Shown here one piece after another: positions 8,228 to 18,874 of a stretch of 58,021 nt of DNA. The DNA is from Kluyvera sichuanensis. GTDB taxonomy: Bacteria; Pseudomonadota; Gammaproteobacteria; Enterobacterales; Enterobacteriaceae. Positions within the stretch are counted from its first letter, which is position 1. Every line of letters starts with the position of its first letter. The translations under genes and the position numbers were made by a program. The notes beneath the pieces were generated by a model, which was given only the letters and a program-made list of their open reading frames with translations, was not told the origin of the DNA and searched no databases. Where the stretch lies: positions 1-58,021 of the forward strand of contig NZ_JABBJF010000030.1 of NCBI RefSeq assembly GCF_014218705.1. The letters run 5' to 3'.

Positions 8228-11200
8228 ATGCTGACCTTCTTTATTCGTCGCCCGCGTTTCGCGATGGTGATTGCGCTGCTGATGACTTTTGTCGGGGCAG
8301 TCGCGCTGAAGCTCATTCCGGTAGAGCAGTATCCGCAAATCACTCCGCCGGTGGTTAACGTCAGCGCCAGCTGGCCAGGCGCCAGCGCGCAGGACGTCGC
8401 CGAAGCCATCGCCGCGCCGCTGGAAACGCAGCTGAACGGCGTTGACCATATGCTCTATATGGAGTCGACCAGCTCGGACGACGGCGGCTACAGCCTGAAC
8501 CTGACCTTCGCCGCTGGCACCGACCCGGATATGGCGGCGATTGATGTGCAAAACCGTGTTTCTCAGGCGGTTGCGCAGCTGCCCACCGAAGCGCAGCAGA
8601 ACGGCGTGCAGGTGCGTAAACGCGCCAGCAACCTGCTCATGGGGGTCAGCCTCTATTCCCCGCAAGGCTCACTCTCTGCTTTACAGATAAGCAACTACGC
8701 CAGCACCCAGGTGCGTGAAGCGCTGGCGCGTCTGCCGGGCGTCGGCCAGGTGCAGATGTTCGGTGCGCGCGACTATAGCATGCGCATCTGGCTGCGACCG
8801 GACCGCATGAACGCGATGAATATCACCAGTGAAGATATCGCCCAGGCGCTCAACGAACAGCACGTGCAGGGGGCCTCCGGGCAAATTGGTACGCCGCCGG
8901 TGTTTAACGGCCAGCAGCAGACGCTGACCATTAACGGCCTGGGCCGACTGACCGACGCCGACGAATTCCGTCGCATTGTGATACGCAGCGGCGAACAGGG
9001 GCAACTGGTGCGTTTGTCCGACGTGGCGACCATTGAGCTTGGCGCGCGCAGCTACAACTCCAGTGCCCAGTTGAACGGCGTGGAGTCGGCGTATATGGGG
9101 ATTTACCCGACGCCAACCGCCAACGCCTTACAGGTGGCAAACGTGGTGCGTGCCGAACTCACCCGCCTGCAAAGCCGCTTCCCGGCGGATCTGATGTGGG
9201 AAGTGAAGTTCGATACCACCCGTTTCGTCGCGGCAACGATTAAAGAGATTGGCACCTCGCTGGCGCTGACGCTGCTGGCAGTGGTCGCCGTTGTCTCCCT
9301 GTTCCTGCAAAGCCTGCGCGCCACGCTGATTGTAGCGCTGGCGATTCCGGTGTCGTTGGTGGGCACGTTTGCCGTGCTCTATCTGCTCGGCTACAGCGCC
9401 AACACGCTTAGCCTGTTCGCGATTATTCTGGCGCTGACCATGGTGGTGGATGACGCCATCGTGGTGGTGGAAAGCGTCGAAGGGCATATGGCGGAAGGGA
9501 TGAACCGCCTGGAGGCCACCGGGCTGGCGCTGCGCCAGATCGCCGGGCCGGTGATTGCTACCACGCTGGTGCTGCTGGCGGTGTTTGTGCCGGTGGCGAT
9601 GCTGCCGGGGATTGTGGGTGAGCTGTATCGCCAGTTTGCGGTCACGCTCTCTACGGCGGTCACGCTCTCCAGCATCGTGGCGCTGACGCTGACTCCCGCG
9701 CTGTGCGCGCTGCTGCTGCGGCCTCGTCGCAAGCAGCCTGCCCGTTTCTTCCAGTGGTTTAACCTCGGGCTGAACGCTACCCGCGACGGCTACGGCAAAC
9801 TGGTGGCGTGGATGAATCTGCGCCCGCTGGTTGCGGTAGCCGCTACTACGCTTGCCGCGCTGCTGGTGGCGTTCAGCTTCACCAGTATGCCGAAAGGCTT
9901 CCTGCCGCAGGAAGATCAGGGCTACCTGTTTGCCAATATTCAGCTGCCGGAGTCCGCGTCGCTGGAGCGTACCGAGGCGGTGATGGCGCAGGCGCGTAAG
10001 CTTCTGGGTGCCCATCCGGCGGTCGAGGATGTGATTCAGGTGTCTGGTTTTAGCATCCTGAGCGGTACCAGCGCTTCAAACGGTGGTTTTATCTCGCTGA
10101 TGCTGAAGGACTGGTCGCAGCGTGCGCCGCTGGAGACGGTGATGGGCGAGCTGCAGCGCCAACTGATGGCGATGCCAGAAGCCAACATTATGCTGTTCGC
10201 ACCGCCAACGCTGCCGGGGCTTGGCAGCGCGGCAGGTTTCGATCTCCGTATTCTGGCGCAGGCCGGGCAAACGCCTGCCGAACTGGAGCAGGTAACGCGC
10301 ACCATTCTGATGAAGGCCAATCAGCACCCGCAGCTGAGTCGCGTGTTCACCACCTGGAGCAGCAACGTTCCGCAGCTGACGCTCACCGTCGACCGCGACC
10401 AGGCTGCCAGGCTGGATGTGCCGGTGTCGCGCATCTTTAACAGTCTGCAAACGGCCTTTGGCGGCGCGCGTGCCGGGGATTTCAGCATCAACAACCGCGT
10501 CTATCACGTGGTGATGCAAAATGAGATGCAGTGGCGCGAGCGCGCCGAGCAAATCAGCGAGCTGTTTGTGCGCAGCAATCAGGGGGAGCGGGTGCGTCTG
10601 AGCAACCTGGTGACGGTAACGCCAACCGTCGGCGCGCCGTTTATCCAGCAGTTCAACCAGTTCCCGTCGGTATCGGTCAGCGGTTCGGCGGCGGAAGGGG
10701 TCAGCAGCCGTACGGCGATGACCGAGATGGAAAACCTGCTGAAGGCCAATCTGCCGGAAGGCTACGACTACGCCTGGAGCGGACTCTCCTGGCAGGAGCA
10801 GCAGACCGGCAATCAGGCGGTGTGGATTGTGCTGGCGGCGGTGGCGATGGCGTGGCTGTTCCTCGTGGCGCAGTATGAGAGCTGGACGCTACCGGCGAGC
10901 GTGATGCTATCCGTGCTGTTTGCCATCGGCGGTGCGCTGCTGTGGCTGTGGACGGCGGGCTACGCCAACGACGTGTACGTGCAGATTGGTCTGGTGCTAT
11001 TAATCGCGCTGGCGGCCAAAAACGCGATATTAATCGTCGAATTTGCCCGCGAGCGCAGGCAGTCCGGGCTCTCTATCGTCGAGGCCGCGCGTGAGGGGGC
11101 AACCCGCCGCTTCCGTGCGGTAATGATGACCGCGGTGTCGTTTATTATCGGTATCATGCCGATGATGTTCTCCACCGGGGCCGGGGCGCAGAGCCGCCGG

Positions 11201-11323
11201 ATCATCGGCACCACGGTGTTCAGCGGTATGCTGGTGGCGACGGTGATTGGCATCCTGTTTATCCCGTCGCTCTACGTGCTGTTCCAGCGTCTGCGCGAGT
11301 GGGCGCACCGCAAGGCGGGCTAA
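8228..11323 (+). CDS. RND-family (HAE1) multidrug efflux pump, inner-membrane subunit
   Basis: A 1031-residue proton-driven exporter of the AcrB/MexF type. It opens [19 protein letters not shown] with the family FF-I-RP start. Residues of the proton relay are present: the DD pair in [16 protein letters not shown] (TM4) and the lysine in [15 protein letters not shown] (TM10). Two large periplasmic loops follow TM1 and TM7, as expected. AAGGAGAGAGC gives a strong ribosome site. The adaptor gene lies 9 bases upstream and the two form one operon. Its stop codon overlaps the stop codon of the convergent MocR gene. Substrates cannot be read from sequence. Association with a P-type ATPase is unusual. 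Confidence 0.93.
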   Translation: MLTFFIRRPRFAMVIALLMTFVGAVALKLIPVEQYPQITPPVVNVSASWPGASAQDVAEAIAAPLETQLNGVDHMLYMESTSSDDGGYSLNLTFAAGTDPDMAAIDVQNRVSQAVAQLPTEAQQNGVQVRKRASNLLMGVSLYSPQGSLSALQISNYASTQVREALARLPGVGQVQMFGARDYSMRIWLRPDRMNAMNITSEDIAQALNEQHVQGASGQIGTPPVFNGQQQTLTINGLGRLTDADEFRRIVIRSGEQGQLVRLSDVATIELGARSYNSSAQLNGVESAYMGIYPTPTANALQVANVVRAELTRLQSRFPADLMWEVKFDTTRFVAATIKEIGTSLALTLLAVVAVVSLFLQSLRATLIVALAIPVSLVGTFAVLYLLGYSANTLSLFAIILALTMVVDDAIVVVESVEGHMAEGMNRLEATGLALRQIAGPVIATTLVLLAVFVPVAMLPGIVGELYRQFAVTLSTAVTLSSIVALTLTPALCALLLRPRRKQPARFFQWFNLGLNATRDGYGKLVAWMNLRPLVAVAATTLAALLVAFSFTSMPKGFLPQEDQGYLFANIQLPESASLERTEAVMAQARKLLGAHPAVEDVIQVSGFSILSGTSASNGGFISLMLKDWSQRAPLETVMGELQRQLMAMPEANIMLFAPPTLPGLGSAAGFDLRILAQAGQTPAELEQVTRTILMKANQHPQLSRVFTTWSSNVPQLTLTVDRDQAARLDVPVSRIFNSLQTAFGGARAGDFSINNRVYHVVMQNEMQWRERAEQISELFVRSNQGERVRLSNLVTVTPTVGAPFIQQFNQFPSVSVSGSAAEGVSSRTAMTEMENLLKANLPEGYDYAWSGLSWQEQQTGNQAVWIVLAAVAMAWLFLVAQYESWTLPASVMLSVLFAIGGALLWLWTAGYANDVYVQIGLVLLIALAAKNAILIVEFARERRQSGLSIVEAAREGATRRFRAVMMTAVSFIIGIMPMMFSTGAGAQSRRIIGTTVFSGMLVATVIGILFIPSLYVLFQRLREWAHRKAG

Positions 11324-12783
11324 CCCATCTGTGCCAGCTGGCTTCGCAGCATGTCTACCCCCGGCGCAATGGCCTCGGGGTTAATGGCATGAAAGCCCAT
11401 GCGGAAGAAATTGTCCGGCGGCGTTGCATCGAGAAAATGCCGGGCGCCGGGTTCAATCAATACCCCGGTGTGGGCGGCGCGCCAGGTGAGCTGCTGGGTA
11501 CTGATGCTGGCGGGCGTGCGCAGCCAGAAAGCGTTGGCGTGTTCGCTGCCGGGCAGGGGCTGACACTCCGGCAGCAGCGTCGACAACGCGGTATGCAGCC
11601 GGTCCCAGCGCCGGGCGGAATCATCGCGATAGCGCCGTAGGTGCGTTTCATAATGGCCCTGGGCAAGAAAGTGCGCCATCTGGTACTGAATGTTAGTCGG
11701 CGGATGGCGATAAACCAGTCGGCGCAAGGCGCGGGCTTCATCAATCAGGTCCGGGTCGGCGACCATAAACCCCAACCGTAATCCGGGCGACAGCGCCTTC
11801 GACAAGCTGCTAACGTAAATCACCCGTCCGCTGCGGTCGCTGGCCTTCAACGCGGGCAGCGGGTTGGCCTGGAAGTTACTCTCCGAATCGTAATCATCTT
11901 CGATAATCACCGCATCATGCTGCGCGGCGTGCGCCAGTAGCTGGCTGCGTCTGGCCTTGCTCATGGTAATGCCGGTTGGCACCTGATGACCTGGCGTCAC
12001 GTAGTAGTAATCGCACGGCGCGTCGTTGAGCACGATCCCTTCTCCATCCACCGGGTGCGGTACGATATCGCAGTCGCTGAGCAAAAAGGTATTAATCGCC
12101 TCGCGAAATCCGGGGTTCTCCACGCCCACTCGCGTCTGGCGCGACATCAGCAGGCGGGTGAGCAGGTAGAGCGCATTCTGCGAACCGAGGGTAATCAGAA
12201 TTTCATCCGGTGCGGCGACGATGCCACGTTTGGGCAGCACGCGGGTGCGGATCTGTTCAATCAGCATCGGCACGTCCTGGTCGATATGGTCGACGACCCA
12301 CGCCGGGTCGCGCATGCCGCCGTGTAGCCAGTTCGCCGCCGATCGCCAGCTGGCCAATGGAAACTGGCGGGTATCGGGCTGGCCGTAGATAAACGGATAG
12401 CGGTAGTGCATCCAGCCAGCGGGCTTGAGGATCGACTCCTGCTGGCTGGGGGTAATGTTGAGCCGTTTGCTCCACGATGGTGCAGCATCGCCGCTGGCGG
12501 GTGCAGGCGCGGCGGCAGAAACGCGCGGCGCGTGGTAGTCTGGATGCAGGTAATAACCGCTGCGCGGGCGGCTCACCAGATAGCCTTCGTTGACCAGACT
12601 TTCAAACACCAGCGCAGTGGTGTTGCGCGAAACCTGAAGCTGTTGCGCCAGCTGCCGACACGATGGCAGCGGCGTGTCGACGGCGAAAATGCCGCCGAGA
12701 ATGGCGTTGACCAGCGATTCGCGAACCTGCTCCTGCAACCCGCGCTGGTGGTCAAAATCCACGTGCAATAAGTGCCGAATCAT
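11320..12783 (-). CDS. MocR-family regulator (GntR HTH fused to PLP aminotransferase fold)
   Basis: A cytoplasmic transcription factor. An N-terminal GntR winged helix (about residues 10-75: [16 protein letters not shown], then [26 protein letters not shown]) is joined to a fold-type I aminotransferase-like domain. The PLP lysine lies in [15 protein letters not shown], and DDYDSESNF supplies the aspartate that contacts the pyridine nitrogen. The 487-residue length is typical. MocR regulators usually control adjacent transport or transamination genes. This one is divergent from an amino acid ABC transporter with 233 bp between, and a motif there recurs before the aminotransferase gene at 17480. 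TauR, which controls taurine genes, is of this family; assignment as TauR is an inference. Confidence 0.9.
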   Translation of the reverse strand: MIRHLLHVDFDHQRGLQEQVRESLVNAILGGIFAVDTPLPSCRQLAQQLQVSRNTTALVFESLVNEGYLVSRPRSGYYLHPDYHAPRVSAAAPAPASGDAAPSWSKRLNITPSQQESILKPAGWMHYRYPFIYGQPDTRQFPLASWRSAANWLHGGMRDPAWVVDHIDQDVPMLIEQIRTRVLPKRGIVAAPDEILITLGSQNALYLLTRLLMSRQTRVGVENPGFREAINTFLLSDCDIVPHPVDGEGIVLNDAPCDYYYVTPGHQVPTGITMSKARRSQLLAHAAQHDAVIIEDDYDSESNFQANPLPALKASDRSGRVIYVSSLSKALSPGLRLGFMVADPDLIDEARALRRLVYRHPPTNIQYQMAHFLAQGHYETHLRRYRDDSARRWDRLHTALSTLLPECQPLPGSEHANAFWLRTPASISTQQLTWRAAHTGVLIEPGARHFLDATPPDNFFRMGFHAINPEAIAPGVDMLRSQLAQMG

Positions 12784-12868
12784 ACGCTGCTCCTTCGAAT
12801 ATCCGCTTTCCCTGAGTGCAGCAATTTCTGTACCAGCCTGAAATCGTCTGACACAAGCGCGCGCGAAA

Positions 12869-12879
12869 ACTGGCTCTAT
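12869..12879 (+). promoter_or_regulatory. Candidate MocR box upstream of the ABC importer
   Basis: ACTGGCTCTAT in the MocR / ABC transporter intergenic region. The identical 11-mer is at 17409-17419 before the aminotransferase gene, and nine of its bases recur inverted at 17356-17364. The CTGG-plus-pyrimidine/A pattern resembles the CTGGACYTAA repeats reported for TauR-type MocR regulators. Confidence 0.5.
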
Positions 12880-13016
12880 TCAGAATGCAAAAAGTCTCCC
12901 TACAGTAAAAACGTCGTCGGCCAGAGTAAAAAATGGCGTCAGGCGGCACACATCTTGCAACGCTTTCAGGGCGTCTGGAATAAACGTGTTCGGCATATTT
13001 ACGTAGGGGTCAAACG

Positions 13017-13868
13017 ATGAAAAAAACGATGGGTTCGTATTATCTGGCCGCCGTGATGGCGATGACTTTTTCATTACAGGTCGCCGCCGCTGATTTGCCA
13101 GAAATTGAAAAGTCCGGGACCTTAAAAGTGGCCACCGAGGATGATTACGCACCGTTTAACTTTATGAATAACGGCAATGCCGATGGGTTCAACAAAGATA
13201 TGCTGGCGGCGCTGCGCGAATACGCCAAATTTAACGTCACGCAAAGCATTCTGCCGTGGACCGGGTTATTAGCGGCGGTCTCCACCGGGCAGTACGATAT
13301 GGCATTAACCGGTGCCGTCGTCACCGATGAACGCCTCAACGTGTTTAATTTCACCCCGCCGTGGGCCTCGGCGCAGCACTATTTTGTCAAGCGTGCGGGC
13401 GATAACTCATTAAATACCATTGCCGATCTCAGCGGTAAAAAAGTCGGCCTTCAGGCGGGCAGTGCGCTATTAGCTCGCCTGCCGGAACTGAAAGCGATGA
13501 TTGAGAAAACCGGCGGCAAACTGGGCCCGGTAGTGGAATACCCGTCCTATCCGGAAGCCTACGCCGATTTAGCCAATAAACGTCTTGACTACGTGATTAA
13601 CGTCGTTATCTCCGTTAACGATTTGGTGAAAGCCAAACCGAAGGTGTTCGCCAAAGGACTGCCGGTCTCCGGCCCGGGCTATATGGCCTGGCCAATCCCG
13701 AAAAATTCGCCGGAGCTGCTGGCGTACATGACCAAATTTATCAATCACATGCGTGAAACCGGCAAGCTCGCTGAGCTGCAGAAGAAATGGTTTGGCGAAA
13801 CCTATGACGACCTGCCAACCGAGCCTATCACCAGCGCCGCGCAGTTCCACAAACTCGCCGGACAGTAA
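13017..13868 (+). CDS. Periplasmic amino acid-binding protein of ABC importer (SBP family 3)
   Basis: A 283-residue substrate-binding protein with a signal peptide of about 24 residues (lysines, hydrophobic core, then VAAA). The family 3 domain starts at EIEKSGTLKVATEDDYAPFNFM and includes the signature GFNKDMLAALREYAKF near residue 60. These proteins bind polar amino acids or similar zwitterions in the periplasm and deliver them to two HisQM-like permeases. The ligand is not evident. The gene heads the operon and is followed by a REP-like hairpin before the permease, a layout that usually keeps the binding protein in excess. The divergent MocR regulator probably controls it. Confidence 0.9.
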   Translation: MKKTMGSYYLAAVMAMTFSLQVAAADLPEIEKSGTLKVATEDDYAPFNFMNNGNADGFNKDMLAALREYAKFNVTQSILPWTGLLAAVSTGQYDMALTGAVVTDERLNVFNFTPPWASAQHYFVKRAGDNSLNTIADLSGKKVGLQAGSALLARLPELKAMIEKTGGKLGPVVEYPSYPEAYADLANKRLDYVINVVISVNDLVKAKPKVFAKGLPVSGPGYMAWPIPKNSPELLAYMTKFINHMRETGKLAELQKKWFGETYDDLPTEPITSAAQFHKLAGQ

Positions 13869-13871
13869 ATG

Positions 13872-13901
13872 GTAGCCCGGCCGAGCAACGCGACGCCGGG
13901 A
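13872..13901. repeat. REP-like element inside the ABC importer operon
   Basis: A single GTAGCCCGG...CGCCGGGA unit in the 62-base gap between the binding-protein gene and the first permease gene. By analogy with the malE-malF REP, it could protect the upstream mRNA and lower permease synthesis relative to the binding protein. Confidence 0.75.
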
Positions 13902-13930
13902 GTGACACCCACGACTCTCAGGAGGGCACC

Positions 13931-14572
13931 ATGGACGCAATAGCATGGCAGTTACTGATTGAAGGCGCATGGACGACCCTCTGGATTTCGGCCATCGCCA
14001 TCGCTTTTGGGGTGGTGATAGGGCTGATTATCGCCTTTGTGCGCATGATGAAAATCCCGGTCATCGACCAGATTCTGGTTATCTATATCAGCCTCGCCCG
14101 CGCCACGCCGCTGGTGACGCTGGTGCTGTTTCTCTTTTTATCGCTGCCGACGGTGGGCATTAATCTCGATAAAACGGTGGCGGCTATCGTTGCGCTGACC
14201 CTCAATACCTCGGCGTTTAACGCTGAAATCTGGCGTAACGCTTTTCGCACCTTCCCGCGCGAACAGCGCGAGGCCGCGGAGTCGGTGGGGATGCGCCGCT
14301 GGCCCTATTTCCGCTACATCATGCTGCCGCAAATGTGGCTGGAGAGCCTGCCCGCGCTGGTGAACGAAATGTCCTTCCTGATTAAGGGCAGCCCGGCGAT
14401 TGCGGTGATAGGCGTGGTGGATCTCACCCGCGTCACCAACCGCATCGCCTCCGTCACCTATGAACCGCTGTCGCCCATTCTGGCCGCCGGTCTGCTGTAC
14501 GTGGTGATTATTGGCCTGCTGCTCAAGCTTCAGAGCATGGCGGAACGCAAAGCAAAACGACTGGCGCGATAA
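13931..14572 (+). CDS. Amino acid ABC transporter permease 1 (HisM/HisQ type)
   Basis: A 213-residue inner-membrane permease of the polar amino acid uptake family. About five hydrophobic segments are visible. The cytoplasmic EAA loop that docks to the ATPase is REQREAAESVGMRRWPYFRYIMLPQ, near residues 112-136. AGGAGGGCACC precedes the ATG. It is followed after 15 bases by the second permease, so the two form the heterodimeric channel. Substrate specificity resides in the binding protein and is unknown. Confidence 0.92.
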   Translation: MDAIAWQLLIEGAWTTLWISAIAIAFGVVIGLIIAFVRMMKIPVIDQILVIYISLARATPLVTLVLFLFLSLPTVGINLDKTVAAIVALTLNTSAFNAEIWRNAFRTFPREQREAAESVGMRRWPYFRYIMLPQMWLESLPALVNEMSFLIKGSPAIAVIGVVDLTRVTNRIASVTYEPLSPILAAGLLYVVIIGLLLKLQSMAERKAKRLAR

Positions 14573-14587
14573 GCCTCGGGAGGACAC

Positions 14588-15253
14588 ATGAACCAATGGG
14601 CCATTATTTGGGCCGAGCACGACAATTTTATTGCCGGGCTGCTGGCGACGCTTGAGTTGTTTATTATTGCCGCAGTATGTGGGTTATTGATTGGCACGCT
14701 GCTGTGTTATTTCACCGAATATCAAAAGCGCGTGCTGAATAACGTTATTGTCGGCTTTGTGAACCTGATGCGGGCGATTCCGTTTTTGATTCTGGCCTAT
14801 TTACTCTATTACGGACTGCCGGAGTTGGGGATTAGCCTGGATGCGTGGACGGCGGGGCTGGTGGCGTTAATTATCTATCACGGTGCCTATTTCTTTGAGA
14901 TTCTCCGTAGCCAGCGGCGAGTATTTTCCAACGGCTATATTGAAGCCGCCGTGGTGCAGGGGTTTTCCCGTTACACCATTTTTCGCCGTATCGTCCTGCC
15001 GAATATTTTCTCCTCCGCGCTGCCGCTGTTGGGTAATCAGCTGATTATCTGCCTGAAGGATACCGCGTTTCTTAGCATTATTACCGTGCAGGAAATTACT
15101 GCCGCCGCGAACAGCGTGCAGGCAACCTATTTTATTCCGTTTAACGCCTTTATTGTCGCCATTGCGCTGTATTGGGCTATCAGCATCGTGCTGGAACTGC
15201 TGGTGAAACGGTTGAGTGTTTATAGCGCTAAAAGAGGAATGAGCCATGTCTGA
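14588..15253 (+). CDS. Amino acid ABC transporter permease 2 (HisM/HisQ type)
   Basis: A 221-residue inner-membrane permease, partner of the preceding gene. It has the same fold with an EAA-type loop ([22 protein letters not shown], near residues 118-139) and several membrane helices. The GGGAGGACAC ribosome site is strong. Its end overlaps the start of the ATPase gene by 8 bases, which indicates translational coupling within the operon. Confidence 0.92.
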   Translation: MNQWAIIWAEHDNFIAGLLATLELFIIAAVCGLLIGTLLCYFTEYQKRVLNNVIVGFVNLMRAIPFLILAYLLYYGLPELGISLDAWTAGLVALIIYHGAYFFEILRSQRRVFSNGYIEAAVVQGFSRYTIFRRIVLPNIFSSALPLLGNQLIICLKDTAFLSIITVQEITAAANSVQATYFIPFNAFIVAIALYWAISIVLELLVKRLSVYSAKRGMSHV

Positions 15254-16007
15254 TACCACGGCGGTAAGCGTAAAAAATGTCTCCAAGCAGTTTGATAACG
15301 TAGAGGTGCTGCGCGATATCAACCTGACGGTGGAGAAGGGGACGGTGGTCAGCATTCTCGGTTCGTCCGGTTCAGGGAAATCGACGTTGCTGCGTTGCAT
15401 GAACTGGCTGGAGCAGCCCGACCGCGGTGAGATCCGTATCGGCGGGCAGCGCATTGGCGTTGACGATCGCTCCGGGAAAAGCATGTCGCACCGCGAACTG
15501 TCGAAGATCCGCGAGCGGGTAGGGATGGTGTTTCAGAGCTTCAACCTGTGGCCACACCTGACGGTGCTGCAAAACGTGATGGAGGCGCTGCTGCATGTAA
15601 AAGGCATGAAGCGCGACGAAGCGCGGCAGATTGCCCATCAGCAACTGGAGAAGGTGGGGATGGAGCATAAAGCGGATGCCTATCCGATTACGCTCTCCGG
15701 CGGGCAAAAGCAGCGGGTGGCAATTGCCCGTTCGCTGGCGATGTCGCCAGAGGTGCTGCTGTTTGATGAACCGACCTCGGCGCTTGACCCGGAGCGCGTG
15801 AACGAAGTGCTGAGCGTGATGAAATCGCTGGCGGCGGAGGGGTATACCATGGTGGTGGTGACGCACGAGATGGAGTTTGCCCGCCAGGTGTCGAACGAAG
15901 TGGTGTTTCTTGAGAAGGGGATTTTGATTGAGAAAGCGCCGCCAGAGGTTTTCTTTACCGCGCCGAAGTCGGAGCGTGTGAGGCAGTTTTTGCAGAGTAG
16001 CCGTTAG
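15246..16007 (+). CDS. Amino acid ABC transporter ATP-binding protein (HisP/GlnQ type)
   Basis: A 253-residue cytoplasmic ATPase that energises the importer. Walker A is GSSGSGKST (near residue 38), the Q-loop is [11 protein letters not shown], the ABC signature is [15 protein letters not shown] and Walker B is [14 protein letters not shown] with the switch histidine in VVVTHEME. The sequence resembles the GlnQ/HisP/OccP group that pairs with family 3 binding proteins. It is the last gene of the operon. A 526-base non-coding stretch follows. Confidence 0.94.
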   Translation: MSDTTAVSVKNVSKQFDNVEVLRDINLTVEKGTVVSILGSSGSGKSTLLRCMNWLEQPDRGEIRIGGQRIGVDDRSGKSMSHRELSKIRERVGMVFQSFNLWPHLTVLQNVMEALLHVKGMKRDEARQIAHQQLEKVGMEHKADAYPITLSGGQKQRVAIARSLAMSPEVLLFDEPTSALDPERVNEVLSVMKSLAAEGYTMVVVTHEMEFARQVSNEVVFLEKGILIEKAPPEVFFTAPKSERVRQFLQSSR

Positions 16008-16050
16008 TACAGGCAGCGCGGGATGGTTCTCTAGGGTAAAACTGAATATA

Positions 16051-16470
16051 TGGCAGTAAGGTGAAAGGTTCCGTTCACTTTACGTCGGGTGGAATATGAA
16101 GTCCCTTCACCGGTGAACGGGCCAAGGGGTGCGGCCGCGCACCCCTTGGCAATCCCCGCGGCCCCGCAGGGAAATCGGTGCTTCGCACTGCGCTCGCCTA
16201 CGACTCCAGCCTGCGGCACGGCGAAACTCGACGTCCTGTCTCGGTTCGCCTCAGTCCGCCATCCATGGCGTCCTGACCTTGTCTTCCGTGCTACGGCTCG
16301 CCGATTTCCAGCGGGGACTCCGCCGTTTCAGTCACTCTGGTTTTTGCTGTTAGCTAAAAGACCGCACGGTTTTGGGTGGCGTCTAAATCGCCGAAGCGAT
16401 CCCTGCGCCCACGCAGTTTATATGGCTCGTGCAGGAAGGGAGCGCAACAGAGTGATAAACCTACATGCAT
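16051..16470. repeat. Dispersed non-coding repeat of about 400 bp
   Basis: The 526-base gap after the ABC operon holds no credible gene. It contains a nested set of inverted repeats: CCGTTCAC (16071-16078) with GTGAACGG (16113-16120), and a 13-bp-arm palindrome at 16121-16150 with core GGGGTGCG/CGCACCCC and a GCCG centre. From memory, closely similar stretches occur in many intergenic regions of Klebsiella and Enterobacter and are often mis-annotated as short hypothetical proteins. The exact ends are uncertain. Confidence 0.6.
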
Positions 16471-16533
16471 CTCCCCTTATTGGATAACTGTCACCACAAA
16501 AGACAGCCCTGGAAGGAAGGGGAAAAAACCACA

Positions 16534-17328
<795 letters not shown>

Positions 17329-17355
17329 CTATAAAAACCGCCGCGCGTCCTGCCG

Positions 17356-17419
17356 AGAGCCAGTCGGCGGATGGCGATGTGACACCGTTGTCACAGCGCC
17401 GCGACTACACTGGCTCTAT
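17356..17419. promoter_or_regulatory. Inverted candidate MocR boxes before the aminotransferase
   Basis: AGAGCCAGT (17356-17364, minus orientation) and ACTGGCTCTAT (17409-17419, plus orientation) flank the middle of the 181-bp region between the SDR and aminotransferase genes. The second is identical to the 11-mer at 12869. Together they link this divergent promoter to the MocR/ABC promoter 4.5 kb away. Confidence 0.5.
17378..17395. promoter_or_regulatory. Palindrome TGTGACA-N4-TGTCACA
   Basis: A perfect 7-bp-arm inverted repeat with a CCGT centre, midway between the two candidate MocR boxes. It resembles a CRP half-site pair, but the spacing between TGTGA and TCACA is 8 rather than 6. A dimeric regulator other than CRP is therefore likelier. 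Confidence 0.5.
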
Positions 17420-17479
17420 CACTTTTTTTTGTGCCGACGACATGATGAATCACAGCCAACGGTATGCGAGGAACGACGA

Positions 17480-18796
17480 ATGACAGAGTTGAACAACAAA
17501 GCGGTTCGCCAACTGGACAGAGAGTATGTTTTTCATTCCTGGTCGATGCAGGGCAACCTGAGCCCGCTGGTGATTGCCGGCGCGAAAGGGTGCGAGCTAT
17601 GGGATTACGACGGGAAAACCTATCTTGATTTCAGCAGCCAGCTGGTGAACGTGAATCTTGGCTACCAGCACCCACGCGTGCTGGCGGCGATGAAAGAACA
17701 GCTGGAAACGCTGGTCACTATTGCCCCGGCCACCGCCAACCTGGCACGCGGCGAAGCGGCAAAACGCATTATTGGGCTGGCGCCGGAAGGCTTTAGCAAG
17801 GTGTTCTTCACCAACGCCGGGGCCGATGCCAACGAGAACGCCATCCGCATGGCGCGTCTGTACACTGGGCGCGACAAGGTGCTGTCGGCCTACCGCTCCT
17901 ATCACGGCAATACCGGCAGCGCGATTGCCGCCACCGGCGACTGGCGTCGTGTGCCGAACGAATATTCGCGCGGCCACGTCCACTTCTTTAACCCGTACCT
18001 CTACCGCACGGAATTTAATGCCACCTCCGAACAGGAAGAGTGCAGCCGCGCGCTGGCGCACCTGCGGCGGATGATCGAATGCGAAGGCCCGTCTTCCATT
18101 GCCGCAATTCTGCTGGAATCCATTCCGGGCACGGCAGGGATTCTGGTGCCGCCGGAAGGCTATATGAAAGGCGTGCGGGCGCTGGCAGATGAGTTCGGGA
18201 TTATCCTGATCCTCGATGAAGTGATGGCCGGGTTTGGCCGTACCGGTAGCTGGTTTGCCTTCGAGCAGGATGGGATCGTACCGGATCTGATCACCTTCGC
18301 TAAAGGGGTGAACGCCGGGTACGTTCCGGCCGGTGGGGTGATCATCAGCGACAAGATCGCCCACTATTTTGACGATCACTTCTTTGCCGGTGGGCTGACC
18401 TATTCCGGGCATCCGCTGGCGATGGCGGCGATTATTGCCACCCTTGATGCGATGAAGGACGAAGGGATCGTGGAGAACGCGGCGCGTATCGGTAACGGCG
18501 TGCTGCGTCAGGGGCTGGAAGCGCTGGCCGCCGCGTCACCGCTGGTGGGTGAAGTGCGCGGGCGTGGGGTGTTCCAGGCGCTGGAACTGGTGAGCGACCG
18601 AGCGAAGAAAACGCCGCTGGCGGCAGGGGATATGGCAGAAATTAAAGGCGCGTTAACCGAAGCGGGGCTGTTGAGCTTCGTGGTGGAAAACCGGATTCAC
18701 GTAGTACCTCCATGCACCATCAGCGCCGAGCAGGTGCAGAAAGGGGTGGGGATTTTGCACAACGTATTAGGCAATTTTGCCCATTTAGCCGTGTAG
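17480..18796 (+). CDS. Class III PLP aminotransferase, candidate taurine aminotransferase
   Basis: A 438-residue cytoplasmic omega-amino acid type transaminase. GDWRRVP and LDEVMAGFGRTG (the Asp that contacts PLP) precede the PLP lysine in LITFAKGVNAGYVPAGG, and the later glycine-threonine segment is GGLTYSGHP. The start MTELNNK at 17480 has AGGAA at 6 bases and aligns with the family start YVFHSWSMQG. Class III members act on taurine, beta-alanine, GABA or similar amines. The divergent YdfG-like reductase and nearby MocR fit a taurine to sulfoacetaldehyde to isethionate route. The substrate could also be beta-alanine, giving malonate semialdehyde. Confidence 0.87.
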   Translation: MTELNNKAVRQLDREYVFHSWSMQGNLSPLVIAGAKGCELWDYDGKTYLDFSSQLVNVNLGYQHPRVLAAMKEQLETLVTIAPATANLARGEAAKRIIGLAPEGFSKVFFTNAGADANENAIRMARLYTGRDKVLSAYRSYHGNTGSAIAATGDWRRVPNEYSRGHVHFFNPYLYRTEFNATSEQEECSRALAHLRRMIECEGPSSIAAILLESIPGTAGILVPPEGYMKGVRALADEFGIILILDEVMAGFGRTGSWFAFEQDGIVPDLITFAKGVNAGYVPAGGVIISDKIAHYFDDHFFAGGLTYSGHPLAMAAIIATLDAMKDEGIVENAARIGNGVLRQGLEALAAASPLVGEVRGRGVFQALELVSDRAKKTPLAAGDMAEIKGALTEAGLLSFVVENRIHVVPPCTISAEQVQKGVGILHNVLGNFAHLAV

Positions 18797-18819
18797 CCTC
18801 GTCCGGGCGACGAACGGTT

Positions 18820-18842
18820 CCCTCTCCCCATTGGGGAGAGGG
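18820..18842. terminator. Hairpin between convergent genes
   Basis: CCCTCTCCCC (18820-18829) pairs with GGGGAGAGGG (18833-18842) over a 3-base loop. It lies between the convergent aminotransferase and AbgT-family genes. There is no strong T-run, but the stem is strong in both directions and probably separates the two transcripts. Confidence 0.65.
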
Positions 18843-18874
18843 TTAGGGTGAGGGGGCGGTTCAGAACCTGATGC

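Noticed and set aside
16089-16487. A 132-codon frame in the gap after the ABC operon
   Set aside because: It has no ribosome site, lies in a structured repeat, and resembles recurrent spurious translations of that repeat.
17378-17395. CRP binding site
   Set aside because: TGTGA and TCACA are present but 8 bases apart instead of 6, so it is kept only as an unassigned palindrome.
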